The notes under the pieces: model-generated | What the model was told of the DNA's origin: nothing | Seen by the model: only the letters and a program-made list of their open reading frames with translations | The model's database searches: none | Translations under genes and position numbers: made by a program | Shown: positions 9,506-19,355 of the stretch, piece after piece | Layout of the letters: each line of letters opens with the position of its first letter | How positions within the stretch are numbered: position 1 is the first letter of the stretch | Source of the DNA: Ensifer adhaerens | GTDB taxonomy: Bacteria; Pseudomonadota; Alphaproteobacteria; Rhizobiales; Rhizobiaceae | Reading direction: 5' to 3' | Assembly (NCBI RefSeq): GCF_028993555.1 | Contig: NZ_CP118610.1 | Location: 3,027,001 to 3,091,000 of the forward strand | Length of the DNA: 64,000 bases

Positions 9506-10150
9506 ATGCTGATCAACCGCACGTTCTTCGTCTATGTCGCGCTGATGACCCTCGTGGTCGTGGCCTCGAATTTCCTCGTTCAATACCCCCTGCCGGGCTC
9601 GATTGCCGGCATGCAGCTCGGCGATCTGCTCACCTGGGGTGCCTTCAGCTATCCCTTCGCCTTCCTGGTGACCGACCTTACCAACCGCCAGTTCGGCCCG
9701 CGCATTGCGCGCCGCGTCGTGGTTGTCGGCTTTATGGTGGCGATCCTCTTGTCCTTCGTCGCCGCCACGCCGCGCATCGCGATCGCCTCTGGCTCAGCCT
9801 TCCTGTTCGGTCAGCTCCTGGATATCTCGGTGTTCAACAGGCTGCGCCGTCAAAGCTGGTGGCATGCGCCGCTTGCGGGCTCGCTGATCGGCTCGGCGCT
9901 CGACACCGCGATGTTCTTCTCCTTCGCCTTTGCGCCGTTCTTCGTGTTCTTCGGCGCAAACGACAGCTTCGCTCTGGAAACCGCGCCCCTGCTCGGCGTG
10001 CTCACGACGGAAGCTCCGCGCTGGATCTCGTGGGCAATCGGCGACTTGAGCGTCAAGATCCTCTGCGGCCTCGTCATGCTGCTGCCCTATGGCGCATTGA
10101 TGAGCATCGTCAAGCCGATGCCGGCAGCAGAAGCCAAGGCATCCGTCTAA
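9506..10150 (+). CDS. queuosine precursor transporter (VUT/YhhQ family)
   Basis: This 214-residue membrane protein has about six helices. YhhQ-family members import the queuine precursors preQ0/preQ1 for modification of the tRNA wobble base. Family features are the N-terminal VVVASNFLVQYPL, the LTWGAFSYPFAFLVTDLTNRQFGP segment between helices 2 and 3, and the LFGQLLDISVFNRLR motif. Length fits. It is a single-gene unit bounded by the rpmB terminator and its own very strong terminator. The family call is good; preQ1 versus preQ0 cannot be told. Confidence 0.87.
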   Translation: MLINRTFFVYVALMTLVVVASNFLVQYPLPGSIAGMQLGDLLTWGAFSYPFAFLVTDLTNRQFGPRIARRVVVVGFMVAILLSFVAATPRIAIASGSAFLFGQLLDISVFNRLRRQSWWHAPLAGSLIGSALDTAMFFSFAFAPFFVFFGANDSFALETAPLLGVLTTEAPRWISWAIGDLSVKILCGLVMLLPYGALMSIVKPMPAAEAKASV

Positions 10151-10173
10151 GCAAAGTCTGCCGAAAAAGGATC

Positions 10174-10220
10174 GAGCCGATGATTGCGGTCAGACGACCG
10201 CAATCATCGGCTCTTTCGTT
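10174..10220 (+). terminator. strong rho-independent terminator
   Basis: Perfect 18-base arms (10174-10191 and 10196-10213) with a four-base AGAC loop, then TTTCGTTTT. It ends the transporter transcript and may also block readthrough from the convergent gene. Confidence 0.88.
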
Positions 10221-10261
10221 TTGAGAGCCCGGATCACTGGCCCCTTGGGCCAAACAAGAGG

Positions 10262-11266
10262 CTATTGCGTCAGCACGGTCGTGAAACGGAACTCGAGCAT
10301 CAAATTACGCTCGAGGATGGAGTGGTTGTCATCCGAAACGACGATCACCCGAACTTCACCATCCGGCCGCGCAACGACGTCGAGCCCTTCCATATTGTCG
10401 ATCTGGTGGCGCATATCGGCTTCAAGGATGACCTCACCATCGACCACGGCGCCGGGCTTGATCGCATCGCCGGCAATACGCCGGATCTGCATGCCGAGCC
10501 CCGAACCAAACGAGAAGCGCCGCTCCAGAAGCAGCAGGTCGCCGTTCGGCAGGAACGCGCCGTCGGTTACCGCATAGGGATCCTTGCGCACCACAGCAAA
10601 CGCGCCGCGCTGCGGCCCGTCGAGAATGCCCGCGAGCAAATTGTCCGCCTTGTCGACGCTGCGTTCTGCGACGGCGATCGTTGCGCCGGCCAGGGGACTG
10701 TCCTTTGGCGCTACCGCGATGGTCTCGATGCCGCCATTGTTGCGCAGTTCCTTGATCGAAAACGGCAATGGCAGGCTCCCGATCGGCGTCGATGCCGCAA
10801 AGCCAGGGTCCGGGTAGATGTCGATCCGATGCGCCTGTTCGTAGGAGACGACCACCTGCCCCGCCCGCAGCGCCAGTCCTTCCGCATCGACCTTCCACTT
10901 CGCCAGGCCAACGTCGCCGTTGCGGTCGGCCATCGGCGTGGCAGTGAGATCCGCGAGACCGGAAAGCCGGCCGTCGTCATCGCGGGTGACGGCACCTTCG
11001 AGCCAATGCCCGGTGTCCATGATCGCGATGAAACTGTTGCCATCCGGTCGAAAACGGATCGCCGACACGGCGCCGAACAGGGAATTCGGTGAGGTCATTT
11101 CCAGCCCGCCGACGAACTCCAACGCGCCGAACCGGGTGGCGTTCGATCCAACCGCGAAACTGCCGATCTGACGGCTGCGGATCGGCAGCGTTTCGCTATT
11201 CGAGGCGGCCCATGCCGAGCCGGTCGACGACAGAAGCAGGAGGGCTAGAAGTCCACGACCGAGCAT
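10262..11266 (-). CDS. esterase-like activity of phytase family protein, exported
   Basis: A 334-residue protein with a clear signal peptide (MLGRGLLALLLLSSTGSAWA, cleavage after AWA), hence probably periplasmic. The mature part resembles the esterase-like domain found in some phytases (beta-propeller, PF13449): FGALEFVGGLEM near the N-terminus, FIAIMDTGHWLEGAV, FLPNGDLLLLERRFS and the C-terminal DNMEGLDVVARPDG with its metal-coordinating acidic residues. The start is the ATG at 11266, because the longer upstream reading has no signal sequence. It lies 200 bases downstream of cobT on the same strand. Substrate unknown; a phosphoester is inferred only from the family name. Confidence 0.75.
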   Translation of the reverse strand: MLGRGLLALLLLSSTGSAWAASNSETLPIRSRQIGSFAVGSNATRFGALEFVGGLEMTSPNSLFGAVSAIRFRPDGNSFIAIMDTGHWLEGAVTRDDDGRLSGLADLTATPMADRNGDVGLAKWKVDAEGLALRAGQVVVSYEQAHRIDIYPDPGFAASTPIGSLPLPFSIKELRNNGGIETIAVAPKDSPLAGATIAVAERSVDKADNLLAGILDGPQRGAFAVVRKDPYAVTDGAFLPNGDLLLLERRFSFGSGLGMQIRRIAGDAIKPGAVVDGEVILEADMRHQIDNMEGLDVVARPDGEVRVIVVSDDNHSILERNLMLEFRFTTVLTQ

Positions 11267-11469
11267 AGGGAGAAATACCTTCAGGAGAACAGCATCATGA
11301 ATGAAGCAGAGCACGACGACGCGAAACACCTGCCAAGGCGCACCGAGACCATCGCTGCAGCTTGGTAGACTGTAAAACTTTGTCCGTAAATTGACTTCGA
11401 GCAGGGCCGCAACGTGCTGACGCCGGTTGGCGTTCGGAAGCGGCACACGCCACCTCCGAACGAAACAGA

Positions 11470-13365
11470 TTACCCCGCGCGACGAAGGCGCGAGGAACCA
11501 CGCCGTTGGCTCTCGTCCTCAAAGAGCGCCGCCAGTTGCTCGGTCATTGCACCGGCAAGCTCGTCGGCGTCGACGATGGTCACGGCACGGCGGTAGTAGC
11601 GCGTCACGTCGTGACCAATACCGATCGCCAGAAGTTCGACCGGCGAGCGCGTCTCGATCTGCTCGATGACCGCGCGCAGGTGCCGTTCCAGATAGTTTCC
11701 GGGATTGACCGAAAGCGTCGAGTCATCGACCGGCGCACCGTCGGAGATCATCATCAGGATGCGGCGCTGTTCGCGCCGCGCCATCAGCCGCTCATGCGCC
11801 CACATCAGTGCTTCGCCGTCGATGTTTTCCTTCAGCAGCCCCTCGCGCATCATCAGGCCGAGATTGCGGCGCGCCCGGCGCCACGGAGCGTCGGCGGACT
11901 TGTAGATGATATGGCGCAGGTCGTTGAGCCGGCCCGGTGCCTGTGGCTTGCCGCCGGCCAGCCACTTCTCGCGCGACTGCCCGCCCTTCCACGCCTTGGT
12001 GGTGAAGCCGAGGATCTCGACCTTGACGCCGCAACGCTCAAGCGTGCGCGCCAGGATATCGGCGCAGGTCGCCGCAACGGTGATCGGACGACCACGCATC
12101 GAGCCGGAATTGTCGATCAGCAGCGTCACGACGGTATCGCGGAAATTGGTGTCTTTCTCGCGCTTGAAGGAAAGCGGCTGCATCGGGTCGATGACGATGC
12201 GCTGCAGGCGGGCCGTGTCGAGATAGCCCTCCTCAAGGTCGAACTCCCAGGAACGGTTCTGCTGCGCCATCAGCCGGCGCTGCAGGCGGTTGGCAAGCCG
12301 TCCGACCGCACCCTGGAGATGCGAAAGCTGCTTGTCGAGGAAGGCACGCAGACGGTCGAGTTCCGCTTCGTCGCACAGCTCTTCGGAAGCAATCGTCTCG
12401 TCGAACTCGCGGGTGAAGACGGCGTAGTCGACCTTCTCGTTGAAGTCGGAAAACGGCTGGTTCGGGCGCTTGACTTCGCCGGGCGTCTCGCTGTCCTCGT
12501 CGCCCTCGTCCTGCAGGTCGTCGTCGGAGATCTCCGCGCCGTCCATCTCGCCTTCTTCCATCTGCTCTTCGGCAGCCTGGTTTTCGTCGGCGGGTGCGGC
12601 GTCGTCACCGGCTTCCTCGTCGCTGGCGTTCTCGTCCTGCTCCTGGCTGCGCGGCTGGTCCTCGTCGGTCTCGCTTTCCTGCTCGTCCGGCTCGTTGTCG
12701 TCGTCGCCATACTTCTCGGCGACCTCCATCGACGTCAGCATGTCGCGCACGACGCGGGCGAAAGCCTGCTGGTCGTTGATGGCCGACGACAGGTTCTTGA
12801 TGTCCCCGGCAGCCTTGCCCTCGATGAACTCCCGCCAGAGGTCGAGCACCTTGCCGGCAGAGGCCGGCGGCTTCTCGCCAGTCAGCTTCTCGCGCACCAG
12901 AAGCGCCACGGCCTCGCCGAGCGGCGCATCGGCCTGCCGCTCGATCGTTGCGAAATTCGCCTTGGCGTATTTCTCCTCGAGCATGACGTTGAGGTTCTTG
13001 GCAACGCCTGCCATGCGCAGCGCGCCGATCGCCTCGACGCGCGCCTGTTCCACGGCATCGAAGATCGCGCGGGCGTCCGCGCCCTGCGGCGACATGGTCG
13101 CGTGGATACGTGCGTCGTGACAGGCCTTGCGCAGCGCCATGCTGTCGCCGAGACCGCGGGTGACGGCAAGCTCCTGCAGTGTCGGGCGCTTGGAAAGCTC
13201 CGGCAGGCGGATGCGCTCCCCGGTCATGCCCGGTCGCTCGTTGGCAAAGGCCACTTCCACCTCGGCATCGCCCGCGATCGATCGGATGCAGCCGGAAAGC
13301 GCCCGCTTGAACGGCTCCGCAGCATTCTCGCGCGTGGTTGGCTTTGCCTTCGAGTTCGAGCTCAC
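11470..13365 (-). CDS. cobT: aerobic cobaltochelatase subunit CobT
   Basis: CobT with CobS and CobN inserts Co2+ into hydrogenobyrinic acid a,c-diamide during aerobic cobalamin synthesis, driven by ATP. The 631-residue protein has an N-terminal helical domain, a long acidic linker (about residues 220-297, mostly D/E) and a C-terminal von Willebrand A domain. The MIDAS motif DNSGSM is at residues 418-423. The architecture parallels the magnesium-chelatase D subunit. Length fits the family. The ATG overlaps the stop of the upstream GNAT gene. CobN is not in this window and is expected elsewhere. Confidence 0.95.
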   Translation of the reverse strand: MSSNSKAKPTTRENAAEPFKRALSGCIRSIAGDAEVEVAFANERPGMTGERIRLPELSKRPTLQELAVTRGLGDSMALRKACHDARIHATMSPQGADARAIFDAVEQARVEAIGALRMAGVAKNLNVMLEEKYAKANFATIERQADAPLGEAVALLVREKLTGEKPPASAGKVLDLWREFIEGKAAGDIKNLSSAINDQQAFARVVRDMLTSMEVAEKYGDDDNEPDEQESETDEDQPRSQEQDENASDEEAGDDAAPADENQAAEEQMEEGEMDGAEISDDDLQDEGDEDSETPGEVKRPNQPFSDFNEKVDYAVFTREFDETIASEELCDEAELDRLRAFLDKQLSHLQGAVGRLANRLQRRLMAQQNRSWEFDLEEGYLDTARLQRIVIDPMQPLSFKREKDTNFRDTVVTLLIDNSGSMRGRPITVAATCADILARTLERCGVKVEILGFTTKAWKGGQSREKWLAGGKPQAPGRLNDLRHIIYKSADAPWRRARRNLGLMMREGLLKENIDGEALMWAHERLMARREQRRILMMISDGAPVDDSTLSVNPGNYLERHLRAVIEQIETRSPVELLAIGIGHDVTRYYRRAVTIVDADELAGAMTEQLAALFEDESQRRGSSRLRRAG

Positions 13366-13802
13366 GACAGTTCCTTCTTCAGCCAGAGACGATGAAAGCC
13401 CGGCGGGAAATCATCGAGTTTGCCATAAACGTCATAACCCAGCTTCTGATAGAAGCCGTCGCCCTGGAAGCTGAACGTGTCGACATAGATGTAGCGGGCG
13501 CCGCGACTTGCGGCGATCGCTTCGACACGCGCAACGAGCTCGCGCCCGCTGCCCGATCCTCTCAGCGCCTCGTCTACCCAGAGCAGTTCGATGAAGCACC
13601 AGTTCCAAGCGGTGTAGGCGACGATGCCGCCTACGATCTCGTCGCTGTCATCACGCACCGAAACGGCGAAGCGCTTGTATTTGGCACTTCCTGCCTTTTC
13701 GAGGTTGAAGGCCTTGAGGCCCTTGAAGACCGCATTGGCGGTCTTCGTGACGCTCTTCTCCTCAACGAAGCGAAGCGCCGCTGCGCCCTTCGCCTCCGCC
13801 AT
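13362..13802 (-). CDS. GNAT-family N-acetyltransferase
   Basis: A 146-residue single GNAT domain, with the acetyl-CoA loop region [17 protein letters not shown] (about residues 80-96) and the C-terminal [12 protein letters not shown] typical of the fold. It lies between cobS and cobT: its stop overlaps the cobT start by four bases, and it begins three bases after the cobS stop, so it is translated as part of the chelatase operon. The acetyl acceptor is unknown. The coupling suggests constant co-expression with CobS/CobT, but no cobalamin role is demonstrated by sequence. Confidence 0.85.
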   Translation of the reverse strand: MAEAKGAAALRFVEEKSVTKTANAVFKGLKAFNLEKAGSAKYKRFAVSVRDDSDEIVGGIVAYTAWNWCFIELLWVDEALRGSGSGRELVARVEAIAASRGARYIYVDTFSFQGDGFYQKLGYDVYGKLDDFPPGFHRLWLKKELS

Positions 13803-13805
13803 GGC

Positions 13806-14804
13806 TCAGGCGGTGGCTTCCAGCACGATGTTGGCAGCACTTTCCTTCAGCTCGATGCCGAAGGCGCGCTGGTAGTGCTCGGCGACCAGCGCTCGCTCCA
13901 ACTCGTCGCACTTGTTGAGGAAGGTCACGCGGAAGGCAAAGGCGATATCGCCGAATATGTGGGCGTTCTCAGCCCAGGTGATGACCGTACGCGGGCTCAT
14001 GACGGTCGAAAGGTCGCCGTTGATGAAGGCCGCGCGCGTCAGGTCCGCAACGCGCACCATCTTGGAAACGGTTTCGCGGCCCTTGTCGGCCGTGAAGCCC
14101 TTGACCTTGGCAGCGACGATGTCGACTTCCTTGTCGTGCGGCAGATAGTTCAGCGTTGTGACGATCGACCAGCGGTCCATCTGCGCCTGGTTGATCTGCT
14201 GCGTGCCGTGATAGAGGCCGGTCGTGTCGCCGAGACCGACGGTGTTGGCGGTCGCAAACAGACGGAAGGCCGGGTGCGGACGGATGACGCGGCTCTGGTC
14301 GAGCAGCGTCAGACGACCGGACGATTCCAGAACGCGCTGGATGACGAACATGACGTCCGGACGGCCGGCATCGTACTCGTCGAAAACGAGCGCGACATTG
14401 TGCTGGTAGGCCCAGGGCAGAATGCCGTCCTTGAACTCGGTGACCTGCAGACCGTCCTTGACGACGATCGCGTCCTTGCCGACGAGGTCGATACGGCTGA
14501 CATGGCTGTCGAGGTTGACGCGCACGCACGGCCAGTTGAGGCGGGCAGCGACCTGCTCGATATGGGTCGACTTGCCGGTACCGTGATAGCCCGACACCAT
14601 CACGCGTCGGTTGTGGGCGAAGCCTGCGAGAATGGCGAGCGTCGTTTCGCGGTCGAAGAGGTAGTCCGGATCAAGGTCAGGCACATAGGCGTCGCCCTTC
14701 GAATAGGCAGGAACGCGCAAATCCGTATCAATGCCGAAAACCTCCCGGACAGAAATCGTGGTGTCGGGGAGGTTGGAAATGTCGAGGTCAATCTTGCTCA
14801 TCAT
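13806..14804 (-). CDS. cobS: aerobic cobaltochelatase subunit CobS
   Basis: CobS is the AAA+ motor of the CobNST cobaltochelatase. The 332-residue protein has Walker [10 protein letters not shown] at 72-80 and Walker B FDEYD at 141-145. The N-terminal region with [20 protein letters not shown] is typical of CobS. Two adjacent ATGs (14804 and 14801) are possible; a GGAG sequence sits just upstream, and the longer form was chosen. cobS, the GNAT gene and cobT form one tight operon. No cobalamin riboswitch is visible just upstream. Confidence 0.95.
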   Translation of the reverse strand: MMSKIDLDISNLPDTTISVREVFGIDTDLRVPAYSKGDAYVPDLDPDYLFDRETTLAILAGFAHNRRVMVSGYHGTGKSTHIEQVAARLNWPCVRVNLDSHVSRIDLVGKDAIVVKDGLQVTEFKDGILPWAYQHNVALVFDEYDAGRPDVMFVIQRVLESSGRLTLLDQSRVIRPHPAFRLFATANTVGLGDTTGLYHGTQQINQAQMDRWSIVTTLNYLPHDKEVDIVAAKVKGFTADKGRETVSKMVRVADLTRAAFINGDLSTVMSPRTVITWAENAHIFGDIAFAFRVTFLNKCDELERALVAEHYQRAFGIELKESAANIVLEATA

Positions 14805-14875
14805 GTCTCCAGAGCGGCCACCGGACGGCACCCGCGCATTCGCCTGCAAAAGTGCTTCTGTAATAATCCGGGTTG

Positions 14876-15502
14876 TTAGCAGAAACCAGCCTGTTTTAAC
14901 AATTGGTAGGCTTGAATAACGGCGCGAAAACGCTCTTCCGATCCTCTATCTCCGCCATTGGCATCCGGGTGATGCTTTTTGACCAGATCCTTGTAGGCCG
15001 CCTTGATATCGGCCGCCGTCGCCGAAGCGCCGAGACCGAGCGTATCGAAGGCTTTCGCCTCGAGCGTCTTCAACTTGCGCTGGCGCGGCTCCGGCCGGCC
15101 GGAGCGCGCCCGCGCCTCGCTGACGAAGCCGAAGGGATCGCGCATGCGCGCCTGGGCGCCCGCGGTGCCGGATCGCATCTGCGACTGCGTCGGACCGTTC
15201 TTGGCATTCTTGTTGACACCAACAGTCCAGGTCGGGCGGTGGCCGGTGATCGCTTCCTTCTGATAGCGGGCAACTTCGCTGTCGGAGAGGCCGGAGAAGA
15301 AATTGTAGCCCTTGTTGTATTCCTTCACGTGCTCGAAGCAGAACATGAAGTACTGGCCCTCGGCATTGCGACCGACGGGGGCCCGATGCACGCCCTTCTG
15401 ATCGCAACCGTCCCACTGACAGATGGGCGCAGCCGGTTCCGCCTGCGGCTCCACCTTGCGCCGGGTTCGAATGCGATCGAAGTATTTTGAATCGAGTCTC
15501 AT
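14876..15502 (-). CDS. protein with C-terminal J domain
   Basis: A 208-residue protein with an inverted layout for a J protein. The J domain is at the C-terminus (about residues 148-205) with the HPD tripeptide at 178-180, which stimulates DnaK ATPase. The N-terminal half carries C28, C33, C55 and H58 (CQWDGC and FCFEHV), arranged like a small zinc site. There is no G/F region or DnaJ central zinc finger, so it is a specialised co-chaperone, not DnaJ. The start [10 protein letters not shown] was chosen; an ATG three codons upstream (15511) is also possible. It is divergent from bolA; client proteins are unknown. Confidence 0.82.
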   Translation of the reverse strand: MRLDSKYFDRIRTRRKVEPQAEPAAPICQWDGCDQKGVHRAPVGRNAEGQYFMFCFEHVKEYNKGYNFFSGLSDSEVARYQKEAITGHRPTWTVGVNKNAKNGPTQSQMRSGTAGAQARMRDPFGFVSEARARSGRPEPRQRKLKTLEAKAFDTLGLGASATAADIKAAYKDLVKKHHPDANGGDRGSEERFRAVIQAYQLLKQAGFC

Positions 15503-15659
15503 GGCGCTCATTATGGGGTTTGGCCGAGGCCACAACAAGAATTGACAAAGCGGAATGTTGCTGGCTTTGTGCGGGCATTTTGCGCCGCCTGGCCCGCGAT
15601 TGCCGGGTTCTGCTGAATTGCGAGGGGGCGTCAAGCAAACAGCAAATTGGGACGGAAGA

Positions 15660-15941
15660 ATGTCGCTTACGGAAACGATCGAAAAGAAGCTGATCGAGGC
15701 CTTCCATCCTGAACGGCTCATGGTCATCAACGAGAGCCACATGCATGCCGGCCATCAGCCGGGTTTCGATGGCAGCGGCGAATCCCATATGCGCGTGCGC
15801 ATCGTTTCGAGCGCCTTTACCGGCATGAGCCGCGTCGCCCGTCATCGCGCCATCAACGATCTCCTGAAGCCGGAACTCGATGCCGGCCTGCACGCCCTTG
15901 CGGTCGAGCCCGCGGCTCCCGGCGAAGCGACCCGCTGGTAG
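15660..15941 (+). CDS. bolA: BolA-family protein
   Basis: A 93-residue single-domain BolA protein. Family members bind monothiol glutaredoxins and [2Fe-2S] clusters, and some act as stress or morphology regulators. The conserved INESHMHAGH (about residues 23-32) and the ESHMRVRIVSSAFTGMSRVARHR block with the basic FXGxxxxxRHR pattern identify it. It starts at the ATG at 15660, preceded by GGAAGA; the upstream extension of this frame is not conserved. It is transcribed away from the J-domain gene across about 150 bases and ends next to the convergent CorC-like gene. Confidence 0.92.
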   Translation: MSLTETIEKKLIEAFHPERLMVINESHMHAGHQPGFDGSGESHMRVRIVSSAFTGMSRVARHRAINDLLKPELDAGLHALAVEPAAPGEATRW

Positions 15942-15944
15942 CAA

Positions 15945-17255
15945 TCAAGCCGTCGGAGCGGCACCGTCTTCCGCTGGGCGGATGCGCAGTTTGGTGATGC
16001 GGTTCTTCACCCGCTTCATCACGATGAAGCGTTTGCCGTGGAAGGTGAAGGCCTGGCGCTCCTCGGGAATGCTCTTGGACTCGTGGATCACCAGACCGGC
16101 AACCGTCGTTGCCTCCTCGTCCGGCAATGACCAGTCGAGCGCACGGTTGAGGTCGCGGATCGGCACCGAGCCGTCGACGACGATCGAGCCGTCGGCCTCC
16201 TGGCGCACGCCCTGGATATCGAGGTCGTGTTCGTCCGCAATGTCGCCGACGATTTCCTCCAGAATGTCTTCCAGCGTCACAAGGCCCTGAACCTGGCCGT
16301 ACTCGTCGACGACGATCGCCAGATGCAGCTTGCGGCGGAGAAACGCGTTGAGCTGGTCCTTGAGGTTGGTCGTATCGGGCACAAACCACGGCTTCTGCGC
16401 GATCTTGACGATGTCGAGGTTCTCCGGCTCGACATTCGGCTCTGCGAGCGCTCGCAGGAGATCTTTGGAATGCACCACACCGATAATGTTGTCGGTCGAG
16501 CCACGCCAGAGCGGCAGCCGCGTAAACGGGCTTTCGAGGATGTCGCGGACACAGACCTCCGGCGGTTCCTCGGCGTTGATCGCGCGCATGCTGGTGCGGT
16601 GGATCATGATGTCGGAGACTTCGAGCTCGCCGAGATCGAGCACGCCGCCCAGCCGATCGCGGTCGGCCTTGATCACCGAGCCTTCCCGGTGCAGGAAATC
16701 CACCGCGCCGCGCAGTTCCTCGTGCGCCGAAAGCATCGACATATCGGCGGCAAGATTGACACCGAAGAGATTGAGCAGACGCCGGACGATGCCGTTGACG
16801 AGGCTGGAGACCGGCCCGACGATCGCGACGAAGGGCCGAACCAAGGGCGCAACAGCGAGCGCGAAGCGATCCGGCGAAGCAATCGCCCAGCTCTTCGGCA
16901 GAACCTCGGAGAAGATCACGAGCAGCACCGTCAGGGCCAGCGTCGCGATCGCCACGCCGCTATCGCCGAAAAGACCGATCAGCAGGCTCGTCGTCAACGA
17001 CGACGCAAGGATGTTGACGAGACTGTTTCCGATCAGGAGCGTGCCGATCAGCCGGTCACGCCGTTCGATCAGCCGGTTGACGACGCCAGCGCGTTCCTCG
17101 CCATTGTTTTCGAGCGTATGCATGCGCGAGCGCGACGCGGCCGTCAGCGCAGTCTCGGATCCCGAGAAGAACGCCGACAGCACGAGCAGGCCGAAGACCG
17201 AGAGGATCGACAGCCAGTATTCAGCCAGAAAAGCTATAAAGGCTTCGCCGGTCAT
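15945..17255 (-). CDS. CNNM/CorC-HlyC family membrane protein with CBS domains
   Basis: A 436-residue inner-membrane protein. It has an N-terminal DUF21/CNNM transmembrane domain (about residues 10-190), a CBS pair (about 210-335) and a C-terminal CorC_HlyC domain (about 345-425). Relatives act in magnesium or cobalt efflux and were historically named hemolysins; there is no evidence here for a toxin. SAFFSGSETALTAASRSRM near residue 28 is the conserved DUF21 motif. Its ATG overlaps the aroB stop by four bases, so it is coupled to the shikimate genes, an arrangement that recurs in related genomes as I recall. Confidence 0.87.
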   Translation of the reverse strand: MTGEAFIAFLAEYWLSILSVFGLLVLSAFFSGSETALTAASRSRMHTLENNGEERAGVVNRLIERRDRLIGTLLIGNSLVNILASSLTTSLLIGLFGDSGVAIATLALTVLLVIFSEVLPKSWAIASPDRFALAVAPLVRPFVAIVGPVSSLVNGIVRRLLNLFGVNLAADMSMLSAHEELRGAVDFLHREGSVIKADRDRLGGVLDLGELEVSDIMIHRTSMRAINAEEPPEVCVRDILESPFTRLPLWRGSTDNIIGVVHSKDLLRALAEPNVEPENLDIVKIAQKPWFVPDTTNLKDQLNAFLRRKLHLAIVVDEYGQVQGLVTLEDILEEIVGDIADEHDLDIQGVRQEADGSIVVDGSVPIRDLNRALDWSLPDEEATTVAGLVIHESKSIPEERQAFTFHGKRFIVMKRVKNRITKLRIRPAEDGAAPTA

Positions 17256-18385
17256 TGCGGATGTTTTTCCCTCAGGAAGCTCAATACCTCCGATGCCGGA
17301 ACGTCATCGGCGACGAAGGATTGTCCGACGCCGCGCGTCAGGATGAAGGTGAGCTTGCCGCCCTTGACCTTCTTGTCCTGGGCGATCGCATCCATCAGCC
17401 GTTCGGCCGGGGGCAAGATACCCGGGATTTCCGACATGCGGGTCGGCAGGCCCACGGTCTTCAGATGGGTTTCGACACGGGCGGCATCGTCCGGGCTCGC
17501 AAGGTTCATGCGTGCCGAGAACTGATGCGCGAGCACCATGCCGATCGAAACGCCCTCGCCATGCACCAGCCGGGCGCTGTCATATTCGGTCGCCGCCTCG
17601 AGTGCATGGCCGAAGGTGTGGCCAAGATTGAGCAGCGCGCGCAAGCCATTCTCGCGCTCGTCCGCCGCAACGACATCGGCCTTGGCCTGGCAACTGACCG
17701 CGATCGCCTCGATCCGAGCCGCGCCCCCGGCAAAGACCGCCTGCCAGTTCTTTTCGAGCCAGGCAAAGAAATCCGGCTTGTCGATCAGTCCGTACTTCGC
17801 AACCTCGGCATAACCGGCGCGGAATTCGCGCTCACTCAGCGTGTCGAGCACGTCGGTATCGGCCAGCACCAGGTCTGGCTGATGGAAAACGCCGATCAGA
17901 TTCTTGCCGTGCGGCGAATTGATACCGGTCTTGCCGCCGACCGAGGAATCGACCTGCGCCAGCAGCGAGGTCGGGATCTGGATGAACCGCGAGCCGCGAC
18001 GCGCGATGCCGGCGGCAAAGCCGGTGAGGTCGCCGATGACGCCGCCGCCAAGCGCGATGACCGCATCGTTGCGCTCGATGCGGGCACCGAGCACGGTCTC
18101 GCAGACCGTGATCAGATGCTCATAACTCTTGGTCTTCTCGCCGGCCGGCAGCACGAGCGATACAGCGTCGATGTCGCGTCCCTTGAGGCTCGCCATCAGC
18201 GGCTCGAGATAGCGCGGCGCCACGTTCTCGTCGGTGATGACGGCCATCTTGCGCCCCTTGAGGCGGGCTGCGATCTCCTGGCCGGCGGCGGCAATCAGCC
18301 CGGGGCCGATCAGGATATCGTAGGAACGGTCACCGAGATCGACGCGGACCTTGCGTTCTGCGGCGGGCGCAACATGGCTATTCAT
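17252..18385 (-). CDS. aroB: 3-dehydroquinate synthase
   Basis: The second step of the shikimate pathway: it converts DAHP to 3-dehydroquinate using NAD+ and a divalent metal. The 377-residue protein has the NAD-binding IALGGGVIGDLTGFAAG, the substrate-binding SSVGGKTGIN and the metal ligands in GHTFGHALE. It overlaps the end of aroK by eight bases and the start of the CorC-like gene by four, giving a compact aroK-aroB-corC-like operon read leftward. Length is standard. Confidence 0.95.
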   Translation of the reverse strand: MNSHVAPAAERKVRVDLGDRSYDILIGPGLIAAAGQEIAARLKGRKMAVITDENVAPRYLEPLMASLKGRDIDAVSLVLPAGEKTKSYEHLITVCETVLGARIERNDAVIALGGGVIGDLTGFAAGIARRGSRFIQIPTSLLAQVDSSVGGKTGINSPHGKNLIGVFHQPDLVLADTDVLDTLSEREFRAGYAEVAKYGLIDKPDFFAWLEKNWQAVFAGGAARIEAIAVSCQAKADVVAADERENGLRALLNLGHTFGHALEAATEYDSARLVHGEGVSIGMVLAHQFSARMNLASPDDAARVETHLKTVGLPTRMSEIPGILPPAERLMDAIAQDKKVKGGKLTFILTRGVGQSFVADDVPASEVLSFLREKHPQ

Positions 18386-18968
18386 GGTTTCTCTTGTCCT
18401 GGTATTCGATGACGGCGGTGAGAACGTCTTCCACCATCGTCTCTTTCTTCACATCGCGTGACAGTACCGTCAGATCGGCTTCCGAGTAGATCGGGTAGCG
18501 CGCGTTCATCAGGTTCTGGAGCGTCTGCTTGGGATTTTCCGTCTTCAGGAGCGGCCGGGTATCGCGCTTGTTGACCCGCTCCCAGAGCACGTCAAGTTCG
18601 GCATTGAGCCAGATCGTCAGGCCACCCTTCTTGATCTGTCGGCGCGAGCGCTCGTTGATATAGGCACCGCCGCCCGTCGAGACCACGCGCGGCCCGCTGC
18701 GCAAAAGCCGTTTCAGCACCCGCGTTTCCAGCGCCCGGAACTCCTCCTCGCCGTAGCGGGCGAAGAGGTCGCTGATCGTCATGCGCGAAACGCGCTCGAT
18801 CTCGTGGTCGGAATCGACGAAAGGTATGCCGAGCGCCTGGGCGGTCAATCGTCCGATTGCCGACTTGCCGGCGCCCATGAGGCCTATGAACACGAGATTG
18901 CGTTTACCGAGTACAAGCTTCGCCCGCTCGGCAAGCGTTGCGGAAACCGGTTCGATCACGTCGTTCAT
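18378..18968 (-). CDS. aroK: shikimate kinase
   Basis: It phosphorylates shikimate at the 3-hydroxyl with ATP. The 196-residue protein has the P-loop GLMGAGKS at 29-36, shikimate-binding DSDHEIE, the GGGAY loop, and the lid region KRDTRPLL. The start is the ATG at 18968 (MNDVIEP); a longer in-frame extension reads through a region without conservation. It is the first gene of the aroK-aroB operon. The N-terminal extension of about 20 residues before the P-loop region is usual in rhizobia. Confidence 0.94.
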   Translation of the reverse strand: MNDVIEPVSATLAERAKLVLGKRNLVFIGLMGAGKSAIGRLTAQALGIPFVDSDHEIERVSRMTISDLFARYGEEEFRALETRVLKRLLRSGPRVVSTGGGAYINERSRRQIKKGGLTIWLNAELDVLWERVNKRDTRPLLKTENPKQTLQNLMNARYPIYSEADLTVLSRDVKKETMVEDVLTAVIEYQDKRNHE

Positions 18969-19205
18969 TGGACTTCTTATTCCCCATTCCCTTTCGGTAT
19001 CGACAAATCGGGGTGTAGCGTCAAGTCGTCGCGCGCGTCCGCTCACGGTTCTTGAACTCGGCCGAAGCGGCGTTCATATAGGTCTGGCACCCGCCATCGC
19101 GCCCGCGTGTTCATTCGAACGCGTCAACAGCGCTGGCCGTTTGAACGCCTGCATGCGTATCCTGGTCTCCGCTTCGATCCAAGGGCACATGCAGAGGAGA
19201 TTGAA

Positions 19206-19355
19206 ATGCCGACCCTATTCCGGTTCCTGTTCTTCTGCGTCGTTATCGCCGGAATAGTCTACGGCACGATGGTCTCTCTCGTCACCTTCGTCGAGCCCGT
19301 AGAGCGGGACGTGACCGTGAAAATCCCGTCCGAGCGGGTGAACAAGGCCCAATGA
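19206..19355 (+). CDS. small single-pass membrane protein upstream of xerD
   Basis: A 49-residue protein with one transmembrane helix (about residues 4-26) and a short charged tail ([21 protein letters not shown]). It starts at the ATG at 19206, preceded by GAGGAGATTGAA, a good ribosome-binding site. Its stop overlaps the xerD start as ATGA, implying coupled translation. No family function is known to me. The strong initiation signal and the coupling argue that it is a real gene. Confidence 0.72.
   Translation: MPTLFRFLFFCVVIAGIVYGTMVSLVTFVEPVERDVTVKIPSERVNKAQ

Noticed and set aside
11506-13395. 629-codon plus-strand open frame
   Set aside because: Exact antisense shadow of cobT; the mirror of its acidic linker produces a meaningless Val/Leu-rich stretch.
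15945-17255. Hemolysin/toxin
   Set aside because: The historical hemolysin name of this family is misleading; DUF21, CBS and CorC_HlyC domains point to metal-ion transport or control.
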